Shown: positions 7,021 to 16,799 of the stretch, piece after piece
How the letters are laid out: every line of letters begins with the position of its first letter
How positions within the stretch are numbered: the first letter of the stretch is position 1
Assembly: GCA_002282445.1 (NCBI GenBank)
Contig: NCJK01000003.1
Span: forward strand, 162,889-226,888
Reading direction: 5' to 3'
DNA from: Burkholderiales bacterium 39-55-53
Lineage (GTDB): Bacteria; Pseudomonadota; Gammaproteobacteria; Burkholderiales; Burkholderiaceae_C
Length of the DNA stretch: 64,000 nucleotides
The notes under the pieces: generated by a model
Databases searched by the model: none
Told to the model about the DNA's origin: nothing
The model's input: only the letters and a program-made list of their open reading frames with translations
Made by a program: the position numbers and the translations under genes

Positions 7021-8336
7021 CAATCGGCTTGGTAGGCCACGTGGCCCGCCACCAAGGTGGCTTTGACGCGGGCGGGCAAAGACATGCCCGTCATGTCAAA
7101 CGCAAACGGCGTGTGCTTGCCTTGGCTGTGCAGGGCATCGGGTGTGACGTGCCATTCAACCGCTGGGTCAAACACCACGATATCGGCCACGCCGCCCACA
7201 TGCAATTGGCCCATGCTCTCGCTTTGGCCTTCGATCTTGCCCAACACTTTGGCAGGTTGAGACGTCAGCACTTCTAGAGCGCGCAACAAGCCCACCTTGC
7301 TGTCGTTGGCCCACTTGATGGAGAGGCTAAGCAACAACTCTAGGCCCGTAGCGCCAGACTCAGCCTCTGCAAAAGGCAAAGCCTTGCCATCGATGTCGAC
7401 GGGCATGTGGTCAGACACCAGGGCGTCCAGCGTGCCATCGGCCAATGCGGCACGCAAGGCATCGCGGTCGCGCTGTTGGCGGAGCACGGGGGTGACGCGA
7501 GCACGGCTGTCAAAGTAGCCAATGTCATGGTCGCTCAGGTGCAGTGAGTTGATGCTCACGTCAGCCGTTAAGCCTAAGCCTTCTTTCTTGGCAGCACGCA
7601 CCAGCTCAACGCCTTCGGCGCTGGAGATCCGGCACAGGTGCACGCGGGCTTTGGTACTGCGCATCAGCGCGAAGATGGTGTGCAAGGCAATGGTCTCTGC
7701 GGCCACGGGCACGCCACCCAAACCCAAACGGGTGGCGAGTGGGCCGCTGGCTGCCACGCCTTTGCCCAAATGCACTTCTTGGGGACGCAACCACACGGTG
7801 TAGCCAAAGGTGGCGGCGTATTGCAAAGCGCGTTGCAACACTTGGGTGTTTTCCAACGGCACTTCCGCTTGGCTAAAGCCCACGCAGCCTGCGTCGGTGA
7901 GGTCTGACATTTCGGTCAGCACTTCGCCTTTCAAGCCACGGGTGAGTGCGCCCAGTGGGAACACGCGAGCGCAGTGCAGTTTTTCGGCGCGGAACTTGAG
8001 CATTTCAATGAGGCCTGGCTCGTCCAACACGGGGTCGGTGTCGGGTGGGCACACAAGGCTGGTCACACCACCGGCCACAGCAGCGGTGAGCTCGGAGGCC
8101 AGCATGCCTTCGTGTTCGTGGCCGGGCTCGCGCAAGCGCACTTGCAAGTCGACCAAGCCAGGGGCGACGATGCAACCCTTGGCGTCGATGGTTTGTTCGG
8201 CTTTGAAGTTGCCAGGTAGTTTTTCGCCACTCTTCGCAATCGCGACGATATGCCCATCTGCCACCGCGACATCGGCGGTGTGGTCAAAGCCAGAGGCTGG
8301 GTCGATCACGCGACCGTTTTGAATCAGGATGTTCAT
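7020..8336 (-). CDS. pyrC': Non-catalytic dihydroorotase homologue (PyrC', ATCase partner)
   Basis: A 438-residue amidohydrolase-fold protein of dihydroorotase class I. The metal ligands are lost: the usual HxH strand of DxHxHLREPG reads [10 protein letters not shown]. The later His pair is reduced (HLCRISS, where active enzymes have HxxHIS), and the TDHAPH loop reads SDHMPVD. In Pseudomonas, such a PyrC' is inactive but required to assemble the aspartate transcarbamoylase holoenzyme with PyrB. Here it overlaps pyrB by four bases, which fits that complex. The active dihydroorotase must be encoded elsewhere. Confidence 0.88.
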   Translation of the reverse strand: MNILIQNGRVIDPASGFDHTADVAVADGHIVAIAKSGEKLPGNFKAEQTIDAKGCIVAPGLVDLQVRLREPGHEHEGMLASELTAAVAGGVTSLVCPPDTDPVLDEPGLIEMLKFRAEKLHCARVFPLGALTRGLKGEVLTEMSDLTDAGCVGFSQAEVPLENTQVLQRALQYAATFGYTVWLRPQEVHLGKGVAASGPLATRLGLGGVPVAAETIALHTIFALMRSTKARVHLCRISSAEGVELVRAAKKEGLGLTADVSINSLHLSDHDIGYFDSRARVTPVLRQQRDRDALRAALADGTLDALVSDHMPVDIDGKALPFAEAESGATGLELLLSLSIKWANDSKVGLLRALEVLTSQPAKVLGKIEGQSESMGQLHVGGVADIVVFDPAVEWHVTPDALHSQGKHTPFAFDMTGMSLPARVKATLVAGHVAYQAD

Positions 8337-9295
8337 GCTTCATTCCCCGCCACGATGGACATCACGGCCATACGCACAGCAATACCAAACGTCACCTGCG
8401 ACAAGATGACACTTTGCGGCCCATCGACCACGGCAGAGTCAATCTCCACACCTCGGTTGATAGGGCCCGGGTGCATCACGATGGCGTCGGGCTTTGCCAG
8501 TTGCAACTTCTCTGGCGTGAGGCCAAACGATTTGAAATATTCTTGGCTCGAGGGCAACAAGGCGCCACTCATGCGTTCGTTTTGCAAGCGCAGCATGATG
8601 ACCACGTCGCAGCCCTTGATGCCTTCTTCGAGGTTGTTGAACACCTTCACGCCCATGGCGGACAAGTCGCTGGGCACCAAGGTCTTGGGGCCGACCACGC
8701 GCACTTCGGCGCAGCCGAGTGTGGTGAGCGCGTGAATGTCAGAGCGAGCCACACGTGAGTGCAACACGTCGCCCACGATGGCCACGGTGAGGTTGGTGAA
8801 ATCTTTTTTGTAGTGACGGATGGTGTACATGTCCAGCAAACCCTGCGTGGGGTGTGCGTGACGACCGTCACCGGCGTTGACCACATGCACATGTGGCGCG
8901 ACGTGTTCGGCAATGAGGTAAGGCGCGCCCGACTCGCTGTGGCGCACAACAAAAATATCAGCAGCCATCGCGCTCAGGTTGGCGATGGTGTCGAGCAGCG
9001 ATTCGCCCTTGGCAGCGGATGAACGCGCGATGTCGAGGTTGAACACATCTGCCGACAAACGTGTGGCGGCGATCTCGAACGTGGTGCGTGTGCGTGTGCT
9101 GTTTTCGAAGAACAGGTTGAACACGCTCTTGCCACGCAGCAAAGGCACTTTCTTCACTTCGCGGTCGTTGACCGACACGAAGTTGGCTGCGGTGTCCAAG
9201 ATGTGGGTGAGGATGTCGCGCGACAAACCTTCGGTGGAGAGCAGGTGAATCAGCTCGCCGTTTTTGTTGAGTTGGGGGTTGCGTTTGTAGAGCAT
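8333..9295 (-). CDS. pyrB: Aspartate carbamoyltransferase catalytic subunit
   Basis: A 320-residue enzyme that condenses carbamoyl phosphate with aspartate in pyrimidine synthesis. Signature motifs are [13 protein letters not shown] (carbamoyl phosphate loop), HPTQGLLD and [10 protein letters not shown] (aspartate binding). Length is slightly above the roughly 310 usual for the catalytic chain. No pyrI is visible; instead the inactive dihydroorotase homologue overlaps its 3' end (ATGA), as in the dodecameric ATCase of Pseudomonas. It sits between pyrR and pyrC'. Confidence 0.97.
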   Translation of the reverse strand: MLYKRNPQLNKNGELIHLLSTEGLSRDILTHILDTAANFVSVNDREVKKVPLLRGKSVFNLFFENSTRTRTTFEIAATRLSADVFNLDIARSSAAKGESLLDTIANLSAMAADIFVVRHSESGAPYLIAEHVAPHVHVVNAGDGRHAHPTQGLLDMYTIRHYKKDFTNLTVAIVGDVLHSRVARSDIHALTTLGCAEVRVVGPKTLVPSDLSAMGVKVFNNLEEGIKGCDVVIMLRLQNERMSGALLPSSQEYFKSFGLTPEKLQLAKPDAIVMHPGPINRGVEIDSAVVDGPQSVILSQVTFGIAVRMAVMSIVAGNEA

Positions 9296-9309
9296 AGGAG
9301 TTCTTGTGA

Positions 9310-9813
9310 TCAGCCCTTCACTGAGAAATTAAATTGGCCGTGGTCGTCTTTGGTCAGCGCCAGCGATTGGGTAGCAGGCAGTGCCACACGCGCTGCGGCG
9401 TAGTCAGCCTGAATGGGCAGCTCGCGGCCACCGCGGTCCACCAACACGGCCAGCTGCACATTGGCAGGACGGCCGTAGTCAAACAACTCATTGAGCACGG
9501 CGCGAATGGTGCGGCCGGTGTAGAGCACGTCGTCGAGCACGATGAGGTGTGCGCCGTTCACTTCAAAAGGCAGTTTGGTTTGACCACCGTCGGCCAGGCC
9601 GCGTTGTGCAAAGTCGTCACGGTGCATGGCGGATGAAATGCTGCCGGCCTCGCCTTCGAGATTCAAATCTTTTTGCAAACGAGCGGCGAGCCAAGCACCA
9701 CCCGAGGTGATGCCCACCAGACGTGTGGTGGGCGTGAGCATGCTGCGAACGCCTTTGAGCAGCTCTTTGTACAAGCTCTCCGCGTCCAGCATGAGGTTTC
9801 CGTGGGTACTCAT
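9310..9813 (-). CDS. pyrR: PyrR-family uracil phosphoribosyltransferase / pyrimidine regulator
   Basis: A 167-residue type I phosphoribosyltransferase with the PRPP-binding loop [16 protein letters not shown] near residue 95. In Gram-positive bacteria PyrR also binds pyr mRNA for attenuation; in proteobacteria the regulatory role is less certain and uracil salvage is the safe reading. The ATG at 9813 overlaps the ruvX stop by four bases. No attenuator hairpin with an anti-terminator is obvious between it and pyrB. Confidence 0.93.
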   Translation of the reverse strand: MSTHGNLMLDAESLYKELLKGVRSMLTPTTRLVGITSGGAWLAARLQKDLNLEGEAGSISSAMHRDDFAQRGLADGGQTKLPFEVNGAHLIVLDDVLYTGRTIRAVLNELFDYGRPANVQLAVLVDRGGRELPIQADYAAARVALPATQSLALTKDDHGQFNFSVKG

Positions 9814-10301
9814 AAGTTTTCTCGAAAAAATTGATTGAGGATGATGCAAGCCGATGCAGCGTCTGCATCTTTGGCACCTTGGCTGTGGGCTTCGGTGGTG
9901 CTGTAACGCTCGTCCACTTCAAACACAGGCAGGTTGAAACGTCCGTTGAGTTGACGTGCAAATTTTTTGGCCTTGGCCGTGTTCTCGTGCGCCGCACCAT
10001 CTGGGTGATACGGCACGCCCACCACCAGTGCGTCAGGCTGCCACTCGGCAATGCGTTTGGTGATGAGGGCCCAACGGGCGTCGCCTTCGGCATTGACCGT
10101 GGCTTGCGGTTGGGCTTCGCGCAGCATGCGGCTGCCATAGGCTACGCCCGTGCGTTTGACACCGAAGTCAAACGCTAAGAAAGATTGAAAGTGGGCTGGT
10201 ACGGCGGGCTTTACCGCAGTGGCCAGCGGCGCGCCAGCCGAAGGTGCGGCGTCCGCCGCAGGCACTGCAACGTGTGGGGTCACACCCATCGCTTCGCTCA
10301 T
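9810..10301 (-). CDS. ruvX: Putative pre-16S rRNA nuclease / Holliday junction resolvase YqgF
   Basis: A 163-residue RNase H-like nuclease. Core motifs are FLAFDFGVKRTGVA (first catalytic Asp), VDERYSTTEA and KDADAASACIILNQF (last catalytic Asp). The family processes the 5' end of 16S rRNA in E. coli. About 38 residues rich in Ala and Pro precede the core, longer than E. coli YqgF (138). The ATG at 10301 is chosen because it overlaps the algH stop (ATGA). Confidence 0.93.
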   Translation of the reverse strand: MSEAMGVTPHVAVPAADAAPSAGAPLATAVKPAVPAHFQSFLAFDFGVKRTGVAYGSRMLREAQPQATVNAEGDARWALITKRIAEWQPDALVVGVPYHPDGAAHENTAKAKKFARQLNGRFNLPVFEVDERYSTTEAHSQGAKDADAASACIILNQFFRENL

Positions 10302-10951
10302 GAATGCCCCACGTCGTTGGACAGCATCCAAGGCTCCAAGCCCAACAGCTTCATGGCCCGCTCATAGCGCTGCTCCACCGGTGTGTCAAAAATCACAGCG
10401 GTGTCTGCGCCCACGGTAAGCCAGCTGTTCTCGGCCAGCTCAGACTCCAACTGCCCCTCTCCCCAAGCTGAGTAGCCCAAAGAGATCAACACACGCTTAG
10501 GGCCAGCGCCCATAGACAAGGCTTCGAGCACGTCTTTGGAGGTGGTCATCTCCAGACCACCGGGGATGGTCATGGTGGATGCGTAAACAGATTCTTTGGC
10601 TGATTCTTTGTCACTCACTGCGCTGAGAGCTGCAGCCTCTTGGGCTTCTTCACCCACTGGCACATCCACCAACATGGCGTCGTGCAACACAAAACCGCGT
10701 TCAGTATGCACCGGCCCACCTTTGAGCACGGGGGCATTCATCAAGTCTTGGTGGCGCAGAGACAAATCGACTTTGTCGAACAAACTCTCCATCGACAAGT
10801 CGCTAGGTTTGTTGATCACGAGGCCAAGTGCGCCGCGTTCGCTGTGCTCGCACACATAGACCACGCTTTTGGCAAAAGTCTCGTCCTCCAAACTGGGCAT
10901 TGCGATCAAAAAATGATGCGTCAGGTTGATGGAGGCAGAATCAGCGGTCAT
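10298..10951 (-). CDS. algH: YqgE/AlgH family protein
   Basis: A 217-residue DUF179 protein with the family opening NLTHHFLIAMPSL, then VVYVCEHSERGALGLVINKP and the GGPV motif near residue 78. The C-terminal ALGYSAWGEGQLE-type region is also recognisable (LISLGYSAWGEGQLE). Its biochemical function is unresolved despite its link to alginate regulation in Pseudomonas. It heads the leftward algH-ruvX-pyrR-pyrB-pyrC'-plsC cluster. About 30 residues around 115-145 are Ser/Ala/Glu-rich, an insertion relative to short homologues. Confidence 0.92.
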   Translation of the reverse strand: MTADSASINLTHHFLIAMPSLEDETFAKSVVYVCEHSERGALGLVINKPSDLSMESLFDKVDLSLRHQDLMNAPVLKGGPVHTERGFVLHDAMLVDVPVGEEAQEAAALSAVSDKESAKESVYASTMTIPGGLEMTTSKDVLEALSMGAGPKRVLISLGYSAWGEGQLESELAENSWLTVGADTAVIFDTPVEQRYERAMKLLGLEPWMLSNDVGHS

Positions 10952-10973
10952 GCAGCAATTTTAAAGGGTGAAC

Positions 10974-12461
10974 ATGCCTAAGCTCTCGCCTCATTCACCT
11001 CACGTCGACAAAGGTCTGATGTGGTTTCGCCGCGACCTGCGCGCGTTCGACAACGCAGCCCTGTTTCACGCGCTCAAAAGCTGCAAGCAAGTCCATTGCG
11101 TGTTCGTGTTTGACAAGGCTATTTTGGACAGCCTGCCCCGCGCCGACCGCCGCGTGGAATTCATCCGCGAGTCCCTCGTGGCGCTGGACGCCGAGCTGCA
11201 TGCCGTGGCAGGCCAAGCTGGTGCGGGCCTGATCGTGCGCCACGCGGTGGCTGCCAATGAAGTGCCGCGCCTCGCCCACGAGCTGGGCGTGCAAGAGGTA
11301 TTTGCCAACCACGATGACGAGCCCGATGCCCTGGCACGCGATGCCCAAGTGCGCGGCGGCTTAGCCAACTTTGGTATTGGTTTTCAAACCTTCAAAGACC
11401 ATGTGATTTTTGAGCGCAGCGAAGTGCTGACCCAAATGGGCAAGCCCTACGGCGTGTTCACGCCCTACAAAAACGCGTGGCTGCAAAAGGTGAACGACTA
11501 CTATTTGAAGTCCTACCCCGTGGGCAAATACATCAAGGCCTTGGCGGCCCGACCCAAGGCCTATCAAGTACCAGTACCCACATTGGCCGACATTGGCTTT
11601 GAGCCCACCAACCTCAGCAGCTTGCATGTGCCCACCGGCAGCCCCGGCGGCTTGGCCTTGTTTGAAGACTTCTTCGACCGCATGGACAAGTACGACGAAA
11701 CCCGCAACTTCCCCGCCATCAAAGGCCCCAGCTACTTGGGCGTGCATTTGCGCTTTGGCACGGTGTCGATTCGCCAGCTCGCATCAACCGCGTACAAGCG
11801 CATGTTGGTGGGCTCAGCCGGTGCTGAGGTGTGGCTGTCTGAACTGGTGTGGCGCGATTTTTATCACCAAATCTTGCACCACCACCCGCGTGTGGTGACG
11901 GGTGCTTTCAAGCCCGAATACAACGACATCAAGTGGGACCACCACAAGCATGCCAAAGAGTTGTTTGCCGCCTGGTGCGAAGGCCGCACGGGCTACCCGC
12001 TGGTGGATGCAGCCATGGCGCAAATCAACCAAACCGGCTACATGCACAACCGCCTGCGTATGGTGGTAGCGAGCTTTTTGACCAAAGACCTTGGCATTGA
12101 TTGGCGCTGGGGTGAGCGCTACTTTGCCGAGCACCTGAACGACTTTGATCTTGCCGCCAACAACGGTGGCTGGCAGTGGGCCAGCTCTAGCGGCTGCGAT
12201 GCGCAGCCCTACTTTCGCATCTTCAACCCCACCAACCAAAGCGAAAAGTTTGACCCAGAGGGCAAGTTCATTCGCCGCTATGTTCCTGCGTTGGCAAAGC
12301 TCAGCAACAAAGCCATCCACGCACCGTGGCTGGCCAAACCATTGGAATTAGAAGAAGCGGGTTTGGTGCTAGGGCGCGATTACCCAAGGCCCATCGTCGA
12401 TCACGCCGAGGCGCGTGCTCACACGCTGGAGCGGTATACGGTGGTGAAAAAGGTGAAATAA
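10974..12461 (+). CDS. phrB: Deoxyribodipyrimidine photolyase (class I CPD photolyase)
   Basis: A 495-residue flavoprotein that repairs cyclobutane pyrimidine dimers using light. It opens with LMWFRRDLRAFDNAAL of the antenna-binding Rossmann domain. The C-terminal FAD domain contains ELVWRDFYHQIL, GRTGYPLVDAAM, MHNRLRMVVASFL and the ANNGGWQWASSSGCDAQPYF signature. ATG at 10974 is preferred over GTG at 10968 because AAAGG sits at the right distance. It is transcribed divergently from algH. A cryptochrome-DASH identity is unlikely because the FAD-domain motifs are those of class I photolyase. Confidence 0.95.
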   Translation: MPKLSPHSPHVDKGLMWFRRDLRAFDNAALFHALKSCKQVHCVFVFDKAILDSLPRADRRVEFIRESLVALDAELHAVAGQAGAGLIVRHAVAANEVPRLAHELGVQEVFANHDDEPDALARDAQVRGGLANFGIGFQTFKDHVIFERSEVLTQMGKPYGVFTPYKNAWLQKVNDYYLKSYPVGKYIKALAARPKAYQVPVPTLADIGFEPTNLSSLHVPTGSPGGLALFEDFFDRMDKYDETRNFPAIKGPSYLGVHLRFGTVSIRQLASTAYKRMLVGSAGAEVWLSELVWRDFYHQILHHHPRVVTGAFKPEYNDIKWDHHKHAKELFAAWCEGRTGYPLVDAAMAQINQTGYMHNRLRMVVASFLTKDLGIDWRWGERYFAEHLNDFDLAANNGGWQWASSSGCDAQPYFRIFNPTNQSEKFDPEGKFIRRYVPALAKLSNKAIHAPWLAKPLELEEAGLVLGRDYPRPIVDHAEARAHTLERYTVVKKVK

Positions 12462-12513
12462 GAAAAGCGAAAGGAAACCAAAGGCCAATCGCCCCGACAG
12501 CGCGTAAGCGCCG

Positions 12514-13161
12514 TCACTCCCCCTTGAGGGCCGCCATCACTTGCGGCTGCGGCTCGCGCAAGCTGCCCACAGCGAAGTGTTGCAACAAGCGGCTCACTTC
12601 TTGGGCGCCGCTCAAGCTGGTTTTGATGTCCTCAGCCGCACGTTTGGCACGCAATCGGGCCAGTTGCACGGCCAAGGAATCAGCCACTTGTTGGACTGCG
12701 GTGAGCTGCACGTCTTGGGCCAACTGAGCCATGCTTTGCACATCCAACTGCGCTTCGGTGGGCAAGTCTGACTCGGGTGACTCAGACCAATCGTTGAGGA
12801 TGTTCACCAAGCGCTGCGAAATCACATCGGCCTGCTCTAAGAACAGCAAATGGTTGATGACTTGCAGGCTGTCATCCACAGGCTTGGCACTGTCATTGAA
12901 CTGCTCGCGCAGTTGCAAGCCACTGAGCACTTGCGAGGTTGCACTGGCCTCTGGCTCTTCTAGGCTGCGATTGGGCGCTAAACGCAAACCTTCAAAAAAA
13001 TGGGTGGCTAGCGACCAAAAGGTCCGCCAAGCTGGAATGGTTTCCGCGTCCAGCTGACGCTGGCACAGCAGTTCTAGCTGCCTAGCGGCATGCAACTCCA
13101 CCGCGGGGCGGTGGCGCAACAAGGCCAACACATGGCTTTCGAACTGTGCGCGTACATCCAT
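12514..13161 (-). CDS. Conserved hypothetical protein
   Basis: A 215-residue, mostly helical, acidic soluble protein without a signal peptide or membrane segment. It is rich in Leu, Gln, Ala and Glu, and the second half (about 130-200) could form coiled coil. No catalytic motif is recognised. It lies convergent to phrB (an imperfect GACAGCGC/GCGCCGTC hairpin at 12496-12515 touches its end) and just upstream of the convergently placed housekeeping block, with rubredoxin five bases beyond its start on the same strand. Function unknown. Confidence 0.75.
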   Translation of the reverse strand: MDVRAQFESHVLALLRHRPAVELHAARQLELLCQRQLDAETIPAWRTFWSLATHFFEGLRLAPNRSLEEPEASATSQVLSGLQLREQFNDSAKPVDDSLQVINHLLFLEQADVISQRLVNILNDWSESPESDLPTEAQLDVQSMAQLAQDVQLTAVQQVADSLAVQLARLRAKRAAEDIKTSLSGAQEVSRLLQHFAVGSLREPQPQVMAALKGE

Positions 13162-13166
13162 GGTGA

Positions 13167-13334
13167 TTAGATTTGCACCATTTCAAAGTCTTCTTTGCGG
13201 GCGCCGCATTCTGGGCAAGTCCAGTTCATGGGCACATCCGCCCACGCTGTGCCAGCAGCAATGCCGTGTTCAGGCGCGCCGGCCTCTTCGTCGTAAATCC
13301 ATCCACAAATCAGACACATCCAGGTATTGGCCAC
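13167..13334 (-). CDS. Rubredoxin
   Basis: A 55-residue iron protein with the two zinc-knuckle-like motifs CLICGW and CPECGA that bind one Fe through four Cys, and the conserved WIYDEEAG and DFEMV ends. It carries single electrons, for example to alkane hydroxylases or peroxide-reducing enzymes. GTG at 13334 gives the canonical length. An upstream ATG at 13370 would add twelve unlikely residues and run into the divergent thiD start. Rubredoxin beside thiD and hemL is a common order in Burkholderiales. Confidence 0.92.
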   Translation of the reverse strand: MANTWMCLICGWIYDEEAGAPEHGIAAGTAWADVPMNWTCPECGARKEDFEMVQI

Positions 13335-13385
13335 AGTATTTCTTTCATCAACGCATAGAATGAAATGCATTGTATCGACCCACTT

Positions 13386-14327
13386 ATGGCGCTAGAAAAC
13401 ACCCCCCTCCCCAACGAAATTGCCCTGTCTGACGAAACAGGCGGCGCTCCGCCGTGCGTGTTGGTCTTCAACGCCAACGACCCCAGCGGTGCGGGCGGCT
13501 TGTCAGCCGATGTGCTGGCTACAGCGTCAGTGGGTGCTCACGCGTTGCCCGTGGTCACGGGCGCGTACATGCGCGACAGTGCCGAAATTTTTGACCACAT
13601 CTCCTTTGATGACGATGCAGTGGCCGAGCAAGCCCGCAGCGTGCTCGAAGACATGAGCGTGCAAATCATCAAGGTGGGCTTTTGCGGCACACCCGACAAC
13701 TTGAGCGCCATCGCCGAAATCAGCACCGACTACGCCGAAGTGCCCGTTATCGCCTACATGCCCAACCTCTCATGGTGGGAAGACGAAAAAATTGACGCTT
13801 ACTTGGATGCGTTCCGCGAACTCATCTTGCCGCAAACCACCGTGCTGGTAGGCAACCACAACACCTTGTGGCGCTGGCTGCTGCCCGACTGGAGCAGTGA
13901 GAAAAGCCCCAGCCCGCGCGACATTGCGCGTGCCGCCGCCGAAGTGGGCGTGCCCTACGTGCTGGTGACTGGCATCAACCACCCCGACCAACACATTGAA
14001 AACGCCTTGGCCACGGCACACACCGTGATGGTGAGCGAACGCTTTGAACGCTTTGACGCCGTGTTTGCCGGAGCCGGCGACACACTCAGCATCACACTGG
14101 CTGCCGTGTTGGCTGCTGGCACTGATCTAGAGCTGGCTACACGCGAAGCGCTGAACTACCTTGACCAAAGCCTCAACAACGGCTTTAGACCAGGCATGGG
14201 CCACATCGTGCCTGACCGCATGTTTTGGGCCGAGACCGACGAAGAAGGTGAAGAAGGCGAAGACACCGATGGCCTGCCTGCCACCGCTGAGGACTTCTCG
14301 CTACCCCGACACGAAACCAAACACTGA
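13386..14327 (+). CDS. thiD: Hydroxymethylpyrimidine/phosphomethylpyrimidine kinase
   Basis: A ribokinase-family kinase of about 313 residues for thiamine pyrimidine activation. VFNANDPSGAGGLSAD is the substrate loop near residue 24, and AGAGDTLSITLAA near residue 230 holds the anion hole and catalytic Asp. E. coli ThiD has 266 residues; here an acidic C-terminal tail (EEGEEGEDTDG) and a longer N-terminus account for the excess. The loop sequence differs slightly from the usual DPSGGAG order, so a related pyrimidine or vitamin kinase is possible. ATG at 13365 is an alternative start. hemL follows 13 bases downstream. Confidence 0.88.
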   Translation: MALENTPLPNEIALSDETGGAPPCVLVFNANDPSGAGGLSADVLATASVGAHALPVVTGAYMRDSAEIFDHISFDDDAVAEQARSVLEDMSVQIIKVGFCGTPDNLSAIAEISTDYAEVPVIAYMPNLSWWEDEKIDAYLDAFRELILPQTTVLVGNHNTLWRWLLPDWSSEKSPSPRDIARAAAEVGVPYVLVTGINHPDQHIENALATAHTVMVSERFERFDAVFAGAGDTLSITLAAVLAAGTDLELATREALNYLDQSLNNGFRPGMGHIVPDRMFWAETDEEGEEGEDTDGLPATAEDFSLPRHETKH

Positions 14328-14340
14328 AACTTAGAACACC

Positions 14341-15636
14341 ATGACCGATTTGAACCAAACCCTGTTTGACCGCGCTGCCCAAGTCATCCCCGGTGGCGTG
14401 AACTCACCTGTGCGTGCGTTTCGTGCCGTGGGCGGCACACCCCGCTTTGTGCAACGCGCCCAAGGCGCGTACTTTTGGGATGCCAACGGCCAAAAATACA
14501 TCGACTACATCGGCTCTTGGGGCCCGATGATCTTGGGCCATGGCAACCCCGTGGTGCTAGAGGCTGTGCAAAAGGCTGCCCTCGATGGCTTCTCATTCGG
14601 TGCACCTACCGAACGCGAGATTGAACTGGCCGAAGAAATTTTGAAGCACGTGCCCTCGATGGAAATGGTCCGCTTGGTCAGCTCGGGCACCGAAGCCGGC
14701 ATGAGCGCTTTGCGTTTGGCACGCGGCGCGACGGGCCGCAACAAGTTCATCAAGTTTGAAGGTTGCTACCACGGCCATTGCGATGCTTTGCTGGTCAAAG
14801 CTGGTTCAGGCCTTGCCACGTTTGGCAACCCCACCAGCGCAGGCGTGCCGCCTGAAGTGGTGCGCGACACCTTGGTGCTCGAGTACAACAACATTGAGCA
14901 ACTCGAAGAAGCCTTCAAGCTGCACGGCAAAGAACTGGCCTGCGTGATGATTGAACCCATCGCCGGCAATATGAACTTTGTGCGTGCCAGCGTGCCGTTC
15001 ATGAAACGCTGCCGCGAACTATGCACCGAGCACGGCGCTCTGTTTGTGTTTGACGAAGTCATGACAGGTTTCCGCGTGGCTCTGGGCAGCGCACAAAGCG
15101 TTTACGCCAAACTCATTCCGGGCTTCAAGCCTGATGTGACCGTGTTGGGCAAAGTCATCGGCGGCGGCATGCCGTTGGCGGCCTTTGGTGGCCCACGCGC
15201 CATCATGCAGCAGCTCGCGCCCACTGGCCCTGTTTACCAAGCTGGTACTTTGAGTGGCAACCCAGTGGCCACCGCTTGCGGCTTGGCCACCTTGCGCGAA
15301 ATTGCCAAGCCCGGTTTCTATGAAGCACTGGGTGCTCGCACACAAAGCTTGGTCGACGGCCTCACCGCCGCCGCCGCCAAAGCAGGCGTGCCATTCAGCG
15401 GTGACTGCCAAGGCGGCATGTTTGGCTTCTTCTTGTTGCCAGAGCTGCCACAGAACTACGCCAAGGTCATGACCAGCGACAGCCCCAAGTTCAACAAACT
15501 TTTCCATGGTCTTTTGGACCGTGGTGTTTACATCGCACCTGCGTTGTACGAAGCAGGCTTTGTGAGTGCGGCGCATACTGATGCAGATATTGCTGAAACT
15601 GTGGCCGTGGCTGCAGAGGTGTTTGCGCAGCTATGA
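14341..15636 (+). CDS. hemL: Glutamate-1-semialdehyde 2,1-aminomutase
   Basis: A 431-residue PLP enzyme of class III aminotransferases that makes 5-aminolevulinate in the C5 haem pathway. Features include the [15 protein letters not shown] opening, [31 protein letters not shown], the Asp-containing [11 protein letters not shown], and [15 protein letters not shown] with the PLP-binding Lys. Length is standard. The stop overlaps the start of the next gene by four bases. Confidence 0.97.
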   Translation: MTDLNQTLFDRAAQVIPGGVNSPVRAFRAVGGTPRFVQRAQGAYFWDANGQKYIDYIGSWGPMILGHGNPVVLEAVQKAALDGFSFGAPTEREIELAEEILKHVPSMEMVRLVSSGTEAGMSALRLARGATGRNKFIKFEGCYHGHCDALLVKAGSGLATFGNPTSAGVPPEVVRDTLVLEYNNIEQLEEAFKLHGKELACVMIEPIAGNMNFVRASVPFMKRCRELCTEHGALFVFDEVMTGFRVALGSAQSVYAKLIPGFKPDVTVLGKVIGGGMPLAAFGGPRAIMQQLAPTGPVYQAGTLSGNPVATACGLATLREIAKPGFYEALGARTQSLVDGLTAAAAKAGVPFSGDCQGGMFGFFLLPELPQNYAKVMTSDSPKFNKLFHGLLDRGVYIAPALYEAGFVSAAHTDADIAETVAVAAEVFAQL

Positions 15637-16079
15637 AGAAATTTTTACTCGCCTTAGCTGTCGTGGCCGCTGCGCCTGCGGCATTGGCTGATATTTGGAT
15701 CAATCCTGGTTTTTATTCGCATCATTTCGACAAAGAGAAAAACCTCAATAACAACAACCACGGCTTTGGCGTAGAGGCGACCGTCAGCAAAACCTATTCG
15801 CTCACGGCGGGTGTTTTTGAAAACAGTGACCGACAAACATCTCACTACCTTGGCGCGTATGTCATGCCGTTTCAGGTGGGTGCGTTCAAAGCAGGTGCCG
15901 CCGTTGGTGCGTTTGATGGCTACCCAAAAATGCGCGATGGCGGTTGGTTTCCTGCCATCGTGCCAGCCATGTCCATCGAAGGCCGACGCTTGGGCCTCAA
16001 CATCAGCTACACCCCAAGAATTGGTGACAAGGTCAACAGCGCCTTGAGCTTCCAAGTCAAATTCAACGTTGCGCCGTAA
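15633..16079 (+). CDS. Small exported beta-barrel-like protein
   Basis: A 148-residue protein with a clear signal peptide (cleaved after ALA, residue 19). The mature chain has alternating aromatic and small residues ([40 protein letters not shown]) typical of an eight-stranded outer-membrane barrel, distantly like PagP, the lipid A palmitoyltransferase. I cannot confirm the PagP catalytic His/Ser set, so enzyme activity is not assigned. It overlaps hemL (ATGA) and is therefore probably cotranscribed. Confidence 0.7.
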   Translation: MKKFLLALAVVAAAPAALADIWINPGFYSHHFDKEKNLNNNNHGFGVEATVSKTYSLTAGVFENSDRQTSHYLGAYVMPFQVGAFKAGAAVGAFDGYPKMRDGGWFPAIVPAMSIEGRRLGLNISYTPRIGDKVNSALSFQVKFNVAP

Positions 16080-16152
16080 CAACTGACTGCCAAGCGCGTT
16101 CTCTCTTTAATCTTCTCGTCCTTCTCGGGCGCATTTACCCCTAAGGACTCTT

Positions 16153-16506
16153 ATGAAAAAAACATTCCAACTCCAAGTTGAAGGCAAACACCCAGAGCGT
16201 TTGCTTGAAGCCATCAAGCACGACATTCGCAAATACCTCAAGCGCGAACGCCGCCGCGATGTACCCGAAGGCGCAGATTTTTGGGACTTCGATTGCAAAT
16301 TTGGCTTGACCGAAGAAGCCGCCGAAGTGGTGCACTTGGCCAACGTCATCACCTGTATTGACAACGCTGTAGCGAACCAAGCCACGCAGTTTTATGTGGA
16401 GCTACTGGCCAAGCCAGGCGTGCGCACCAAGCGCCCAGCAGGTGAAGCGCTAGAGCACCAAGAGCGTCATGCGTTTGACGGCTTGGATGACGACCACAAC
16501 GATTGA
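16153..16506 (+). CDS. DUF6172 family protein
   Basis: A 117-residue basic/acidic soluble protein with the family features MKKTFQLQVEGKHPERL, HDIRKYLKRERRR and GADFWDFDCKFG. The function of the family is not known; it is widespread in Proteobacteria. The ATG is preceded by a run ending in AAGGACTCTT. It ends one base from the convergent antitoxin gene. Confidence 0.8.
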   Translation: MKKTFQLQVEGKHPERLLEAIKHDIRKYLKRERRRDVPEGADFWDFDCKFGLTEEAAEVVHLANVITCIDNAVANQATQFYVELLAKPGVRTKRPAGEALEHQERHAFDGLDDDHND

Positions 16507-16797
16507 TCAGGCGTGCAAAGAGCGCATCGCCAAATCTGGCGATGTGGACACGATCTTGAGCAAAGCCGCCGCTGGCCCCGTGGGTGTGCGGCGATGTTGC
16601 TCCCAGTTTTGAAGCGTCCTCACACTCACACGCATCATCTGCGCAAACTCTGTTTGCGATAAACCGACTTGCTCTCGCACGAGTTTGACATCGGGGTTTG
16701 AAATATCAAATCGACGTGAAGCAGGACGCTTACCTTTAGAGATTGCCTTAGCCTCTTGCAAGCTTTTGACCAGATCGTCAAACAGTTCTTTGTCCAT
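16507..16797 (-). CDS. higA: HigA-type antitoxin with XRE helix-turn-helix
   Basis: A 96-residue protein with an N-terminal arm (1-40) and a Cro/C1-type helix-turn-helix (VGLSQTEFAQMMRVSVRTL, then WEQHRRTPTGPA). It should neutralise the upstream toxin and repress the operon. ATG at 16797 is preferred over 16803 because the AAGGAG embedded in the last toxin codons is eight bases before it; the earlier ATG is only two bases from it. Toxin-first order is typical of higBA. Confidence 0.88.
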   Translation of the reverse strand: MDKELFDDLVKSLQEAKAISKGKRPASRRFDISNPDVKLVREQVGLSQTEFAQMMRVSVRTLQNWEQHRRTPTGPAAALLKIVSTSPDLAMRSLHA

Positions 16798-16799
16798 TG

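Noticed and set aside
9296-9312. PyrR-type attenuator between pyrR and pyrB
   Set aside because: The gap is about 14 bases, with no room for an anti-terminator and terminator pair.
13335-13385. Possible TPP riboswitch before thiD
   Set aside because: The rubredoxin/thiD spacer is only about 50 bases and lacks the CUGAGA-type core, too short for a THI element.
15633-16079. Assignment as PagP
   Set aside because: Only the general signal-peptide and small-barrel pattern fits; the catalytic residues could not be confirmed, so it is left as a barrel-like protein.
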